This document shows positions 24,901-36,786 of a stretch of 64,000 nt of DNA, piece after piece. Every line of letters begins with the position of its first letter. The stretch's first letter is position 1. The position numbers and the translations under genes are program-made. The notes beneath the pieces are model-generated. The model made no database searches. It was not told the DNA's origin and saw nothing but the letters and a program-made list of their open reading frames with translations. This DNA comes from Linnemannia hyalina (taxonomy: Eukaryota > Mortierellomycota > Mortierellomycetes > Mortierellales > Mortierellaceae): positions 1,302,001 to 1,366,000 of the forward strand of contig JAHRHY010000006.1 in assembly GCA_019671135.1 (NCBI GenBank), written 5' to 3'.

Positions 24901-26764
24901 GTCTGCACGATCCACCAGCCCCGAAGCAACATCTTTGCCTTGTTCGACCAACTGGTTTTGATGGCGAAGGGTCATCTGATCTATTCTGGCGAGACGCGTT
25001 TTCTCAGCGACCATTTGCGGAGTTTGGGGCACCCCTGTCCGGAGGGCTTCAACATTGCTGACTACATGCTCGATCTGACAATGTACTCTGGCAAGTCTGT
25101 GAGCAGGGCCGCCGCGAACAACACTGACACTAACAGTAACGATGGTGTTGGATTGGAGAATATGTTGCGCCAACGACATGCAGTTCAGGACGAACAAGAG
25201 GAGCGACTTTATGGACGTCCTTCTGCCTTACCCAACCCCACTGAGCCTGCACTCGGATTTGATGGCTTGCCTCGCTTCACGCGAGCTTCGAGTATGGCGG
25301 ACGACACGCGTCAATGGGAGAGTGAGCTGGCTTCTAGAGAACATGAACGGCCCAGACCTGCTGCCTCGTCTCCAGGCGAGAACACGACGATCGGTATTGA
25401 TCCTTCAGGAACTTCAGATAGAGAGGCGGACCGCGCCATAACGGCAGAGGAGGAGGCTGCAGCTAATGCTCACTTGCTCTCTTTAGTGGACGGCTTCAAG
25501 CAGAGCGCCATCTTTTCTGAGGTGGAGCAATCTATCGACTCTGCAGTCCAGGGTGTGACCGGCGCTGCACCAAACGGAGACAGCAGCAGCAATGGTGGAG
25601 CGAACAATGGACGGAGTACTCCCGCCTCGCAGCAGGCTTCGAATGACATTGTCTCTGGAAAGGCTGTGGCGACTTACCGTCGAGCATCGTGGTGGAGTCA
25701 GTTCAAGATCTTGGCAGACCGGACACTGAAGAACATTTACCGCGACCCGATGCTGATGCTTTCACATTATGTGATGTCGATCTTCCTGGGCCTCCTCTGC
25801 GGCGCGCTCTTCTACAAGGTCACGAACGATATCCCTGGATTCCAGAACCGCATGGGGGTGTTCTTCTTTATGTGCGCACTCTTTGGGTTCTCGTGTCTGT
25901 CGATCCTTCCCTCGTTTGCCCACGAGCGTATTCTGTTTGTCCGTGAGCGCGCCAACGGGTACTATTCGCCCTTTACCTACTTTTTGTCCAAGGTGATATT
26001 CGATATTGTACCCTTGCGAGTCATCCCACCGATGCTGATGGGTCTGATTATATACAATATGGTGGGGCTAGTCGAGGGCTGGACCGAGTTTGGAAAGTTC
26101 TTCTTGGTCCTGGTACTATTCAATATTGTTGCATCGGGGGTTTGTTTGATGATTGGCATCATATTTGAGGCTGTTGGGGTCGCCAACTTGATGAGTAGCT
26201 TGGTCATGCTGTTCTCGATGCTCTTTGGAGGTCTCCTCTTGAACAAAGGTGAGTCTTGGAAGGCGACTTTTTTTAATGTTTAAAGTGAACAATGGTTTTT
26301 CTTGTGATGAAATGGGACTTGATAACTCACACATATTTCTTCTGAACAAATAGAATCGATCCCGGAACATCTGTCGTGGTTGCAGAAGCTGTCGTTCTTC
26401 AACTTTGCATTCGAAGCACTGTTGGTGAACGAGATTACCTTCCTGCAGTTGATCCAAAAGGAATACGGACTCGAGATCGACGTACGTTTATTTTCCCGCT
26501 TATTTTGCTGTGCTTCCCTGTCCTCTTGTCTTTATTCAGCTACCCATGCACGAAAAGTCCAAAAGGCTATCAAGAAACCTAACTAACCTACCAACTTACT
26601 ATCTGTTCCCACTTTTTCAGGTCCCGGGAGCGGTCATTTTGTCCACGTTTGGATTCAACTCGGGCGCATATTGGAAGGATGTCCAGAGTCTGGGGATCAT
26701 GGCCTGCACCTTTTTAACGGTGGCCTTCCTCTGGCTTCAATTTAGAGTGAACGAAAGGCGTTAA
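21980..26764 (+). CDS. ADP1: Adp1-like ABCG half-transporter with cysteine-rich EGF-like ectodomain
   Basis: Eleven exons: 21980-22370, 22641-22736, 22981-23091, 23193-23282, 23393-23452, 23546-23644, 23731-23811, 23920-24439, 24549-26248, 26354-26481 and 26621-26764. They total 3420 nt (1139 residues), all junctions in frame. A signal peptide ([18 protein letters not shown]) leads into a Cys-rich lumenal region with EGF-like knots ([24 protein letters not shown]), then a membrane helix ([20 protein letters not shown]). The NBD has Walker [10 protein letters not shown], signature SGGEKRR and Walker [14 protein letters not shown]. The C-terminal ABC2 domain has about six helices. This order is that of yeast Adp1. 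About 250 residues of low-complexity linker separate NBD and TMD. The substrate is unknown for the family. Confidence 0.92.
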
Positions 26765-27039
26765 CTGTGGCAACCACAACCATATCAACCTTTACATAAT
26801 CAAACAAACAACAGCACTTTTTGTTTTCTTTTTTCAAAGAGTTTTATTATTTTGGCAAGGCTCGGAAAAGTGATGTACTGAACTGAAGGGGGAAGGGGAG
26901 CATTGAAAGAGATTGATTGGGGAAAAAGGACAAAAATATTGTCAAAGCCTTGCAGTGGGGGGGGGGTTGTTGTTTGAAAGTGAGGGGAAAATGCCAGTGA
27001 ACATTTTGGGTTGCCATGGTCATGACAGAATGTTCATCC
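26765..27039. other. Convergent 3' UTR interval
   Basis: Gap of 275 bp between convergent genes, AT-rich near 26820-26860, with a short run of G around 26957-26966. No gene. Confidence 0.5.
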
Positions 27040-28962
27040 CTAATGGTCCTCCTGGCAATTGCGGTCCGTATGGCTACGCAACTCTTCGCGACTTGAGAAA
27101 CGTTTGGAGCACTTGTTGCAGCTGTAGATGTCGGTGACCTTGTGGATCGAGATCTGGTGACGCTGGCAATCGTTGCGCCGGGTAAACGTCTTGGTGCACC
27201 CTTGTTCAGGGCAAGCAAAGAGTCGGGCCTTACTCCGGTCGTGAGTGCGCTCGTGGGTGTTGAGGTTGAAGAGACGAGAGAAGGCGCGACCGCAAACGGC
27301 GCAGACAAACTGGCGAGGAGACTCCTCACCGGCTTGCTGCACCTCATCCGCCTTGCGCTTCAAGGGGTTCTCGGCGGAGGTAGCAGTCTGGGAAAGTGCG
27401 GACGCAGCAGCAGCAGCAGACAGCAAGGGCGAAGGGAACAGGGACGCCAATTGTTGCTGTTGCTGTTGTTGTTGTTGCTGACTGCAGAGAGAGAAAAAGA
27501 TGTTCATGTCCATTGGAGGAGAGGTCGTTCCTAAAGAGATCATAGGAGAAGGCTGGATCTCGAATCCATCGTTGCCAGAGTCGAACGAAAATGAATTAAC
27601 CGCGTTGGCTGCACAGTCCAAGACAAAGTCTGAGCTGAAGAGGGGGGCAGCGGTAGTGGCAGTGGCAGTGGCAGTGGGAGAAGTGGTGGTCGTCTCCATG
27701 ATGGGAGAGAGGTCGACATCAGAGAAGAGGCTTCCAAGGACGTCAGAAGTGTCGATCGTCAGGGGCGACGTCGGGGTGCTGGTCAGGGTCGATTGGCTGG
27801 ACATGCTGGCAGCAGCCGCGGCAACGAGTTGCATAGCGAGCTCGTTGGTCTCGAAATCCTATTATCACAACATGGCAAGACGCAAAACAAGGGTTAGATA
27901 TGACTGTCTTCATACACTGGTTTCTGAACTGACAGTCTATTGGATTAAAACGTGGCCTACCTTTGAATTGGCGGAAGAGGGCGAGGTAAGAGTGGTTGTC
28001 ATGGGGGTCGAAAAGGTCGAGATAGGGCTTGGGAAAGCGATATCGTCAAAGAGAACAAAGTCGAGCAAGGCGTTTTCGGCTTGAAGACGTGCATTGACCT
28101 GAACATCATCCTGAGCAGCCTGTCCGGACTGGGTCGTCGAGGACAAGGGGGCAGAGGCGGAGGATGAAATAAAGGACAGATCAAAGTCCAAGGTCGACGA
28201 AGTCTGGGCAAAACCAGTGTCATTGGCGACAGCGGAAGGGGTCCAGAGATCATCGAGTTGGAGCAAGCACAGGTCTTCAGAGGCCACAGAATCAAACAGG
28301 GGGGTCTGAGTTGGGGTTTGGTCCGGCGTGTCAAGGTAGGGCGCATAGGGCGTGTTGAGGGCAGAGGCGCAAACCTCATCGAAGGGCGACAGGTGGTCAA
28401 AACCAGAAGCGTCGCCTTTGGTCATAGTTGCTGAGGCAGAGGCAGGGGCATGGGTAAGGGCAGAGGCAGAGGCAGAGCTAGCCTCGGTTGAAAGGGAAGG
28501 GGTGAACCATCCAGAGCAATCGAGACCACTTAAAGGCTGTTGGGACAACACGGATCCATCAATAGGATTGACGGAGCCAAACTGGCCAACAAAGCCTTGG
28601 GCTTGCGTGGGTTGAGAGGATTGATCGAGGACATGTCGGTTGATAAGAGGGGGGTTAAAGGTAGAAGAAAGGGGAATAGGGATAGGAGGCTTAATAAAGG
28701 TAGAAGAGTTGTTGTTCTGAATAAAGTCGAGCTTTGAAGGCACGTTAAAAAAAGTTGGGTCTGACGGGTTGTCGAAAAATAAAAAGTCTGGGTTAAAAGT
28801 GTTTAAGGGTGTTTGCATAAGCTGAGGGGTGGGATGAATGGGAGTAAAGTCGGCGTCAGATATGAGCATGCACAAGTGGGCGAGGGAAGCTTGGTTGTGG
28901 TGTTCGAGCGTTGACGGCAAGATCGAGTGTGTGGAAGACGGCGAGAGAAGCGGAACGATCAA
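27040..28962 (-). CDS. C2H2 zinc-finger transcription factor
   Basis: Two exons: 28962-27961 and 27858-27040, totalling 1821 nt (606 residues), joined in phase 0 (NSK/DFETNE). The first ~510 residues are Ser/Thr/Pro- and Asp-rich with polyalanine and polyglutamine runs, typical of an activation region. Three C2H2 fingers lie at about residues 517-600: FVCAVCGRAFSRLFNLNTH, FACPEQGCTKTFTRRNDCQRH and YSCNKCSKRFSSREELRSH. The last ends with Cys rather than His (DRNC), so it may be a C2HC finger. A basic LKRKADE segment just before the fingers could be a nuclear signal. Target genes cannot be inferred. Confidence 0.88.
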
Positions 28963-30042
28963 AGGCCGATCGAAATTGAGTTACTCTGGTGAGGGAGTGG
29001 AGAGGTTTGTTCAAGGGAAAACTGAACAAACGTTTGTGCAAGAAAAAAAGATATCCAAATGTAGTTTCCGATACGAAGAGTAATCGAAAACAGAAGAAAT
29101 GGATATAAAAATAGAAGGGATTGACGACGGCTTGCTTGGTGGTGGTAGCTTGTCGACGAGAAAGTAAAAAAGGTGCTGTTAGGGTTGGCTAAGGTGAAGG
29201 AAGGCTTGCTTGTTTGATTGAGGCTGCTTATGCTGTTGTTGGCTGCTGTTGTTGTTGGCTGCGTTGTTGGCTGCTGGCTACTGGCTGTACTGGTTCTTGT
29301 TTGATATCGCTCAGGTGGATTGGCGATAGGAAAGTAGAACAGGAGGTTCTCTTTTGCTAGTTGTTGTTGTTGGGTTGCTGGTTGTGGGGGGAAAGGGGGG
29401 GAGGGGGGAGGAAAACGGTTGTCCTCGTATGCGTATGTGAACTGGAGAAGGGGAAAAGGGCTAGAACTGGGGGGGTGTTTTCTTTGGGAAAGAAAGGGAA
29501 AGACACTTCTTGTCCGTCGATCGGAAGAAGGTCTATTGAGAGTTGTTGTTGTGGATGAATAAAAAAAAGGAAGAGCGAAAGAAGGATGAACTTCAAACTG
29601 TCTTTTCTTTTGTTACTGGCTGTAGAAAGTGGGAAAGGGGTGTAAAAGAAGACTTTTGGCTCCGTCAACTCAAAAAGGAGTGAGGAAGGTGGAAGGTGGA
29701 TGGGTGTGGGTGTGAAAGGGAAGGGCGGCGTGGGTTATTCCTGGAGTGGAAAGGGTGAGGGAGAAGAAGGAAAGAAAAGAGAGAAAACGGAAAAAATGAA
29801 AAGTGGACAAAGGACTTCCTCCCGCTCACTCGCTCACTCACTCGCACTGCGGGTGTTATGACTCCTCGCTTGGAAAATACAGTGACGTCATGACCTTCGA
29901 ATCCTTGGTGGGCCAATCAACTGATGAGAAATCAAAATTAACGACGCCGCACTTGCAGTCCATGACACCCCGCTGTCTGCTGTGAGCACTCTGACACTGC
30001 CGATTGGATGTCATTCTTTTAAACTCAATTGAATTATTGATG
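28963..30042 (-). other. Promoter/leader region between zinc-finger and kinase genes
   Basis: No gene recognised. The + strand is G-rich at 29385-29420, and the minus strand is correspondingly CT-rich, as expected for a leader of the minus-strand zinc-finger gene. TTG-rich repeats lie near 29230-29260 and 29355-29375. A perfect CRE octamer is at 29883-29890. Confidence 0.55.
29883..29890. promoter_or_regulatory. CRE palindrome TGACGTCA
   Basis: A perfect ATF/CREB octamer about 0.9 kb upstream of the zinc-finger ORF and just past the 3' end of the kinase gene. Only the sequence match is seen; function is not shown. Confidence 0.35.
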
Positions 30043-33000
30043 CTAAGTTAGGGACCGATCGAGCATGACAGCACGGGCAAAGGACCGAGGCGTAGAAGCG
30101 CCCTCCTCCTCTTCCATTGTCTCTTCCTCGTCGGCCTCTGCACCCACATGCACATGGACTACCGGCTTGGATCTCTCTCTCTCCTCTGTTTCTCGCTGCC
30201 CCTCAGCCTGAATCTGAAGGACCTCTGGCGACAATGGGCTAGCTTCCGTCGGTGAAAAGACCCAGCTCTTGGATAACCCACTATGCACGTTGGTCATTGA
30301 TCGATTGCCAATCGAGGTTCCAAGCAGCGATGAACTCGTTTGGCCATGAGGGTCAATTGCATCGTCAGAGTACGCGCGCCGACCAAGTGATGCTTGGTGA
30401 GATACTAGTGATGAATATCCTAGAATTGAAGGCGGGCGATTTTGATTCCCGCCATGGTGCTGATGCTGATGTTGATGTTGGGTTGGAGGTAGGGGATGCT
30501 GTTGATGCTGGTGAGGTGCTGGTGGAAGTGGATGATGGTGATGGTGATGCTGGAACTGGTGTTGCTGGTGCGAGTGCTGTTGTTGATATGTTATCGGATT
30601 GATCTGGAGCGAGGGTTGCTGCCCAAAGATCCGTCTCCGTCCACTGTAAGTGCTACTTTGTGTTAACGATCCCGAGCTGGTACCATACTCCTCGCCCTCA
30701 TCCCCTTCATCAATACTGCTAGAGTTACTGCAGACACTGTTTGGCCTCTCAAGTCGGCCCGATCCAAAGCCGGACCCGGAGCCATTGTACGAGTGGTAGT
30801 GGTGGAATCGTTCAGGCAGCGACATCGGGTTGCCTCCCACTTGCTGTGTTTGTGATTGCGAGTGGCCACCCGAGTGTCCTGGTGTGGCTATTGGCGACCT
30901 TGAAAAGGGTATTCCGCCTTGCTCCGTCGTGGGAGAATCTGTGGAAAGTAAAAAACAAAACACCTCGTCAGACGTGAACGGTGGGCGGTCCTTCCATGGA
31001 TGATCAAATAATAGCAGCCTCTCGCTGCTTACCTGGTGCATGAGTGGACGAAATCGACTTGCTTCGCCGGCGGTTGATGGTAAAGTTGCTAATAGAGACA
31101 GATAGCTTGCGAATGCGGTTTTTGATTCTGTCCATGATCTTGACTGCACCCTGGACCTCATCCTCAGTGACATGCACTCTCTGGTAGTGCATAGGATCTG
31201 TCTCAATCCTCCATCGAACAGGGTCAGTAATGTCTTCAGTGACCCATGGATGCTCCTTTGAACAATAAAAGTAAGAAAAAAATATGCATGCATGACATTT
31301 GGGGTGAGTGACCGTTACGAATGCCAACAACCAACTTGTTGATGATGAGGCTTGCTGCTTTTACCTTGACCTCTTTGAGCGTGATTCGCTTGTAGACATC
31401 TTTTTCGAGAAGCCGCGATAAAAGATCCACCAAGCCAGCATCGATCGTCTCTCTCCCTGGAATGCCTTCCGGGAATGTGAGTGGCTTTCGAGGAATAATG
31501 TTGAAGAGTTCAAACTCGGTGTCCGCGATAAACGGACATCGCCCAAACACAAAGCAGTAGAGAGTGACGCCAAGAGCCCAGATGTCAATTGCCTTGGTAA
31601 TAGGTGGCCGACCAGTTGGGTGGCCATTGGAAGAAGGCAGTGGTCCAAAGGGATTAGAAAGACTTGACGCCGCAACCTGTGATGACCCGATAACAGAAGT
31701 CTGAGATGCAGTTGCCGTGGCAGAGAGGCTCTGAGAATTAAAATCGCCTAAGAAATAGGGAGAGAAATGCCGTCAGTTCATGCACATTCTATGATAAAAC
31801 TGGATTCGGCAGACAAACGTAAACATTGGATAGCATTGTAACGTTGTAACGTACTAGCGTGGCATAGCTCAGGAGCAAAGAAGGCAGGGCTGCCGGCAGT
31901 CTTGGCTAACTCGAGGTCATCGCCCCACTGTTGATACTGCGCGACCGCAGATGATTGCTTTTGCTGACTTGACTGTGACGCGTCCAGATGCTGACTACTG
32001 TTCGATGCCGAATAGTTCTTTCCGAAGGATGAAAAAATAGGCGAAGATGGCATGCTGTGCCGTGGCGAATAGTCCGGATGCGAAGTTGAAGGAACGTGAA
32101 ACCCCTTCGAGACGATGGGCGAGTTTTCCAAGTCGCGATCCAGCGAGGTTTTTTCGCTAAAGTGAGATACACCAAAGTCGGAAATCTTGACAGAACCCTC
32201 AGCGGATTTCAACAAGTTGGCTGGCTTGATATCACGATGAATGATGCCCTGCATATGGACTATAGTAGCAAAACAAAAGATAGATGAGTGATAGGTAAAA
32301 CCGCTTGTGAAACTTCTCGTCCTTGTTTCTGTGACACCAAGTGCAACCTCGGTACGTTTAACAGCCATGACACAGAAGACACAAATGAGCAACAGATAAT
32401 CAAAAACCACGTACGATATTCCAAGCCCAGGACAATATCGCGGAATATCGTCCGCGCGACCCCGAGTGGCAAAATAGGGCATTCGTTCGTATCCTTCCAC
32501 TTGACCTCGCCGCCTTCCATGTACTCGATCACTAGCGCCGTTTGTTTTGAGAGGAGAGGCGCCATTCGTCAATGTTGTGTTAGTGCTATGATTGAAATAA
32601 TTATCAACTTTGTTTGACGCAAGGAGACTTTTCGACCTTACCAAGATAGATCTTTCGGGCTGTGGGGTCGTCAATGACTTCAATGAGGCGGACAACATGG
32701 GGGTGGATGCATTTTTTCATGATGGCAATCTCGCGACGGATCTTTTGCTCGTTCGAGGCCTGGGATCTTCCCAGGCGTCTACGGGTGGTCTTGTCAACAA
32801 TCTTGATGGCCTAAAACGGAAAGCGCAGAAGCAAGCAAAAAACAACCAAACAAGAGTGCCAGCAAACAAAGTCAGGGGCTCAAACTCTGAACTCGAAACT
32901 TTTTTCTTCTTCTTCCTTGATGCAATTGTTGAACAAAGTGGGCCAAAAAAAACACACACAATGTGATAGAGGCGCTTACACAGAGTTCATCCGTAGTTGT

Positions 33001-33804
33001 ATCCCGACACAGCTTGACCTTGCCATGGACGCCTCGACCCAGCTCTTGAACGACCATGTACTTGTTAATCATCTTGTTTCCAGTCATGGGATCATACTCC
33101 TTCATCATCTTGTGGGTTTCCTTGACGGGTTGAGGGGAAGGAGACGTAATGGATCTCCCAGGTGATGTGGCATAGCAGGGCGGTCCAGGCGATTGTAATG
33201 GAGTTGTGTTACTCCGTTGGTGAGATGGGCGCATCAAGGGGGATGTAGGGATTGGGGAGTGTAAGAACGACAGCCGCGAAGAGGCCTTTGGCGCTGAAGT
33301 CGAAAAAGGTTGGTGCGTCGATTGTGTTGAATCCCGACGACCGTTATGGAACAGAGTCCGGTCCATTGGCGGCCGATCGGATGACGACCAGCCTTCCAGC
33401 GAGGATCCGAAGGTTCCATCGGGCATCATGTGAGAGCCATGTCCATCTGTGCTCTCTTGAGGAGCCATCTGAGGCTGAGACTTTGGCGCGCGCAAGCTCT
33501 TGAGACTGAGCTTGAGGCCGGACGTTTTGCTCTTCTTGCGCTCTGCTGTTGAGGGCGCTGCAGAAGGGGCTGTTCCTGTGGAAGAGGCAGTCCAGGAGCT
33601 CTGGTTGCTGCGCGGTGGCGAGGAGGAGACATCCTGAGAGGAATCTCTGTCAGAAAAGGTCTCCTCAAGATCGGTGGTCGATGTGTTGGATAGAGCACTG
33701 GATGATGTCCTTCTAGCCGGCCGCATGTCGGCATGCTTTCCCCAAGGGATCGAAAGCTGACTGTGATTGTTACTAATATGCAGGCCCTGCTGCTGCTGCT
33801 GCCG

Positions 33805-33839
<35 letters not shown>

Positions 33840-33879
33840 GCAGCAGCAGCGACGACGACTGGTCACGCTGCGATAGCAT
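30043..33879 (-). CDS. CaMKK/Sak1-Ssp1-type protein kinase
   Basis: Seven exons: 33879-32980, 32810-32642, 32531-32415, 32259-31855, 31747-31365, 31255-31033 and 30938-30043, totalling 3093 nt (1030 residues), all in frame. The N-terminal 270 residues are Ser-rich with a polyglutamine tract. The kinase domain has glycine loop LGRGVHGKVKL (about 281), AIKIVDK, YMEGGEVKW, HRDIKPANLL (about 402), DFGVSHFSE and, after a ~90-residue insert, AGSPAFFAPELC. EGGEVKW and the insert before SPAFFAPE are typical of the CaMKK/Sak1/Tos3/Elm1/Ssp1 group, which phosphorylates the activation loop of Snf1/AMPK and responds to stress or calcium. The C-terminal 330 residues are low complexity with His/Gln runs. 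Which yeast paralogue it matches best is not resolved. Confidence 0.9.
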
Positions 33880-34552
33880 GGTGTCTGTTACGGCCGTAAC
33901 GAAGAGTCGGTACTGACAGGCCTGGAAATAGAAATATTAATAATATGACTGCACTGATGTTAGACGTTTTCAGAGGAAAAGGATAAAATGGAATGCAACG
34001 GTGTGTGTCTGTGTGGGTGTGTTGAATGAGAGCCATGAGGTGGTGGTGGTTACCGATTAGGGGTGGAGAGAAGGATTTGACGACAGACGAAGGCCATGCA
34101 ACTCATGCCCTGAAGAGACCTGAAATGCGAGCGTTATATTTATTTTGTTATTCGTAGTGCTGTTCTTAACACGGACAATTGGATTCAGGAGGAATGCTGA
34201 AGGGAGAGGAAGAAGGGCGAGAGTTAAAGGAAGGAAGGGAGGACAGCGAAGGAGGAAGGAGGCAGGAAAAGAAAGGATTATATAAAAAAAAATGGAATGG
34301 GAGAAGGATGGAGAAAGGTAACGGGAAGGGAGAGGAGGAGGGGGCATGGAAGACAAAGTGGGAAAAAGGCATAACAATAATGACAGCAAACAAAAAAAAA
34401 TGGAACCCGGGGGTGTAAGTGAGTTCCCGTCCGTCCCTGAGGAGAGGTGATACTCATTGCATTGTCTCTCTCGCCACTTGTTACCTTTCTTCCCTTCCCC
34501 CCGCCAATTGCCTCTCTCTTTCTTTATTCCACTCTAACCCCTATTACTTTCC
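33880..34552 (-). other. Kinase promoter/leader, purine-rich on + strand
   Basis: No gene. From 34190 to 34390 the + strand is almost purely A/G (CT-rich on the kinase sense strand), consistent with a leader. From about 34465 to 34550 the + strand becomes CT-rich just before the inverted-repeat arm. Confidence 0.5.
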
Positions 34553-34822
34553 CCTTTGCATTGTTCAGTGCAATTGCCTTTCACCAGGGTATCCATTCGA
34601 GCTGCAAATGGAGTGAAAGAGAGTGGTTGTTGCTCGAGATTATATTTTTTTTGCTTTCTACGACGATCGTTTATATATTTCTGATCAAGAGGTTGTTGAT
34701 GAGACGGACAAAGTTATCGGTGATGGTGCCTGGATGGGAATCCACCTTCTGTTGACCGTCAATCTTAAGAGCAAAAGAGAAGGACGCCATTGTCTTTGAA
34801 GCCTGCCGACCCATGAACCACC
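34553..34822 (-). repeat. Inverted repeat arm 1 (about 270 bp)
   Basis: The reverse complement of 35941-36210, with only a handful of mismatches by eye. On the minus strand it contains a 39-codon ORF and about 90 bp of following sequence. Confidence 0.9.
34671..34790 (-). CDS. Small ORF, 39 residues, copy 1
   Basis: The ATG at 34790 opens a 40-codon frame ending in TAA at 34671. The product starts MASFSFALKIDG and ends LINNLLIRNI. It is identical in protein sequence to the copy at 35973-36092, and the only coding difference seen is a silent Ser codon change (TCC/TCT). No domain or signal peptide is recognised. Conservation of the protein in both arms could reflect selection or simply a recent duplication. 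It could also be one exon of a longer gene. Confidence 0.35.
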   Translation of the reverse strand: MASFSFALKIDGQQKVDSHPGTITDNFVRLINNLLIRNI

Positions 34823-35940
34823 TTCTTGTTTTTAATACCTTTACCACCGTTCTCCCAATTCCATTCCCTTTGGCTCTCTCTCTCTTTTCTCTTTCTCTGT
34901 CTCTCTCTTTTCATTCTCTCTTCTCTACACAGTGAGGCCATTCGGATGCAAAACGGAGACCTCGACAGTACAGGGTCTGCCGTCCCGCGGGTATATCAAT
35001 GGAGAATGCATAAAAGAAGACTAAAGCAGCAATAGTGAATCCACCAACAAGAACAAACAGCAACGAAAGCAAACACCTTTTCGCATGGTCGTTTTTCGTT
35101 GTGTTTTGTTATGTTGTGCCGTGACACCCTACAATGTCTACCCCTTTGGCGTTGTGATCCATTGATAATAGTGAACTGCAATTAACCAAGCATTGTTCAG
35201 GGCCGAGCTTGAGTCCCGCAAGGAGCGAGAGAGAATGACATGTCTGACATCATTCACACCCAAGTAGGCAGGCAGCTGGTTTCCTATCTCTCTACCTCTC
35301 AAATACACTCTCTTTCAACTCCCATGTGGCGAGCAAAGTTCAATTGGCTACAGAAAAAAACATGCAACGGTCCATTATTGGCTCAATCCATCAAGATCAG
35401 GTTACGCTGCATTGTAGATACAGTTTGGTGCAAATGACATAACCGGTCTCCCTTCCCAGCTCCTCTCCTTTTTTCCCTCCCTTTCCCCCACACACACGTC
35501 AATTGCGCATATGGGGTGGACACTGGACAGGGGAGAAAAGGAAGAAGGGAGGAAAGCAAATACGTGCAGAAGTCCTTAGGTTTTAGCATTAGTACTCGCC
35601 TGGCTTCACTAGGTGTGCACTTGGGATGTAAGAATTCAATTGGCATGAAGTGAAAAAATGAGCTTCCATAATACACGATGTTCCTTTGATGATTACGACG
35701 CGTTCAAAAAAAAAGAGGACTCTATTAATGATGATTGATGGTTGCTTGCCTTTTTTTTCTTTTTTTCGCTTTGTTCGCTTTGTATCAATATCACTCCAAG
35801 CCAAGATACGACCATGGACTGGGCCTTTCTCGCCATGTAACGCTGTAACGGCGACAAGAGGATGTGAACGGTGTGGAATTGCTCCATCGCCACTGTCCAA
35901 GATGGATGAAAGAAGGAGGATGGTAGTATTTAAGAAAAGA
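34823..35940. other. Spacer between inverted-repeat arms
   Basis: About 1.1 kb with CT-rich runs (34855-34935 on +). No convincing gene: frames of up to about 130 codons lack coding character. Confidence 0.5.
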
Positions 35941-36210
35941 GGTGGTTCATGGGTCGGCAGGCTTCAGAAACAATGGCGTCCTTCTCTTTTGCTCTTAAGA
36001 TTGACGGTCAACAGAAGGTGGATTCTCATCCAGGCACCATCACCGATAACTTTGTCCGTCTCATCAACAACCTCTTGATCAGAAATATATAAACGATCGT
36101 CGTAGAAAGCAAAAAAAATATAATCTCGGGCAACAACCACTCTCTTTCACTCCATTTGCAGCTCGAATGGATACCCTGGTGAAAGGCGATTGCACTGAAC
36201 AAAGCAAAGG
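35941..36210 (+). repeat. Inverted repeat arm 2 (about 270 bp)
   Basis: Partner of 34553-34822 in opposite orientation, carrying the second copy of the 39-codon ORF. Differences are scattered single substitutions plus one short changed triplet just upstream of the ATG. Confidence 0.9.
35973..36092 (+). CDS. Small ORF, 39 residues, copy 2
   Basis: ATG 35973 to TAA 36090-36092, encoding the same 39 residues as the minus-strand copy at 34671-34790. It is followed by an A-rich segment and about 90 bp also shared between arms. It is not recognised as any family. Too short for confident calling on its own; the duplicated, protein-identical state is the only support. Confidence 0.35.
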   Translation: MASFSFALKIDGQQKVDSHPGTITDNFVRLINNLLIRNI

Positions 36211-36786
36211 AGAATAGAAAAGAGGTAGGGTAGAGAGGAAGGTCCTTGTTTTGAATAGGTTGTGATTTTCGTGTTTTGGGTTATTGATCTTTTTTCATGC
36301 ACCGCCTCTCTGTGCGCCGCCTGGACCAAGCGAGAGAAGGCCCATTGGCGGCCATTTTTTTTCTTGTTGTCTTTGCACAGTAGCACTGCCCACAGCCTCC
36401 TTTTTAGCAACAAAATTGTATTTTTATCTCGCCTTCGACTGTCCCCTGTCGCTTTCCTCTGTTTGTGTCCATCTGGCCAGGCCTTTTTTGTTTTTTTGCG
36501 TTGCCCTGGCGAAGGTCGAACCTCATTCTTTTTTCTTTTGTCTCGCCGCAAGTACAAAAACTCTGCACACGCCCTCTTTCCTCTTTTAACCTCTTTCTTT
36601 TCCAACACCCCACTCCTTCACTTTCCCTCTCGCCTTCCCTCTCACCTTCCCTCTCCCCTCTTTTTGCGCAGTACTCAGCCCCTACTCTTGTGCCTTTTAC
36701 TTTCTCTCTCCCGCTCGTTTTGAAAGCACACCCACTCGTCGCACTTTCACCTCATCCTCGCGCCACAACATAAGACATATTCCACC
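36211..36786 (+). other. Promoter and CT-rich leader of the syntaxin gene
   Basis: From about 36580 to 36770 the + strand is strongly pyrimidine-rich and ends at the ATG at 36787. No separate gene. Confidence 0.55.
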
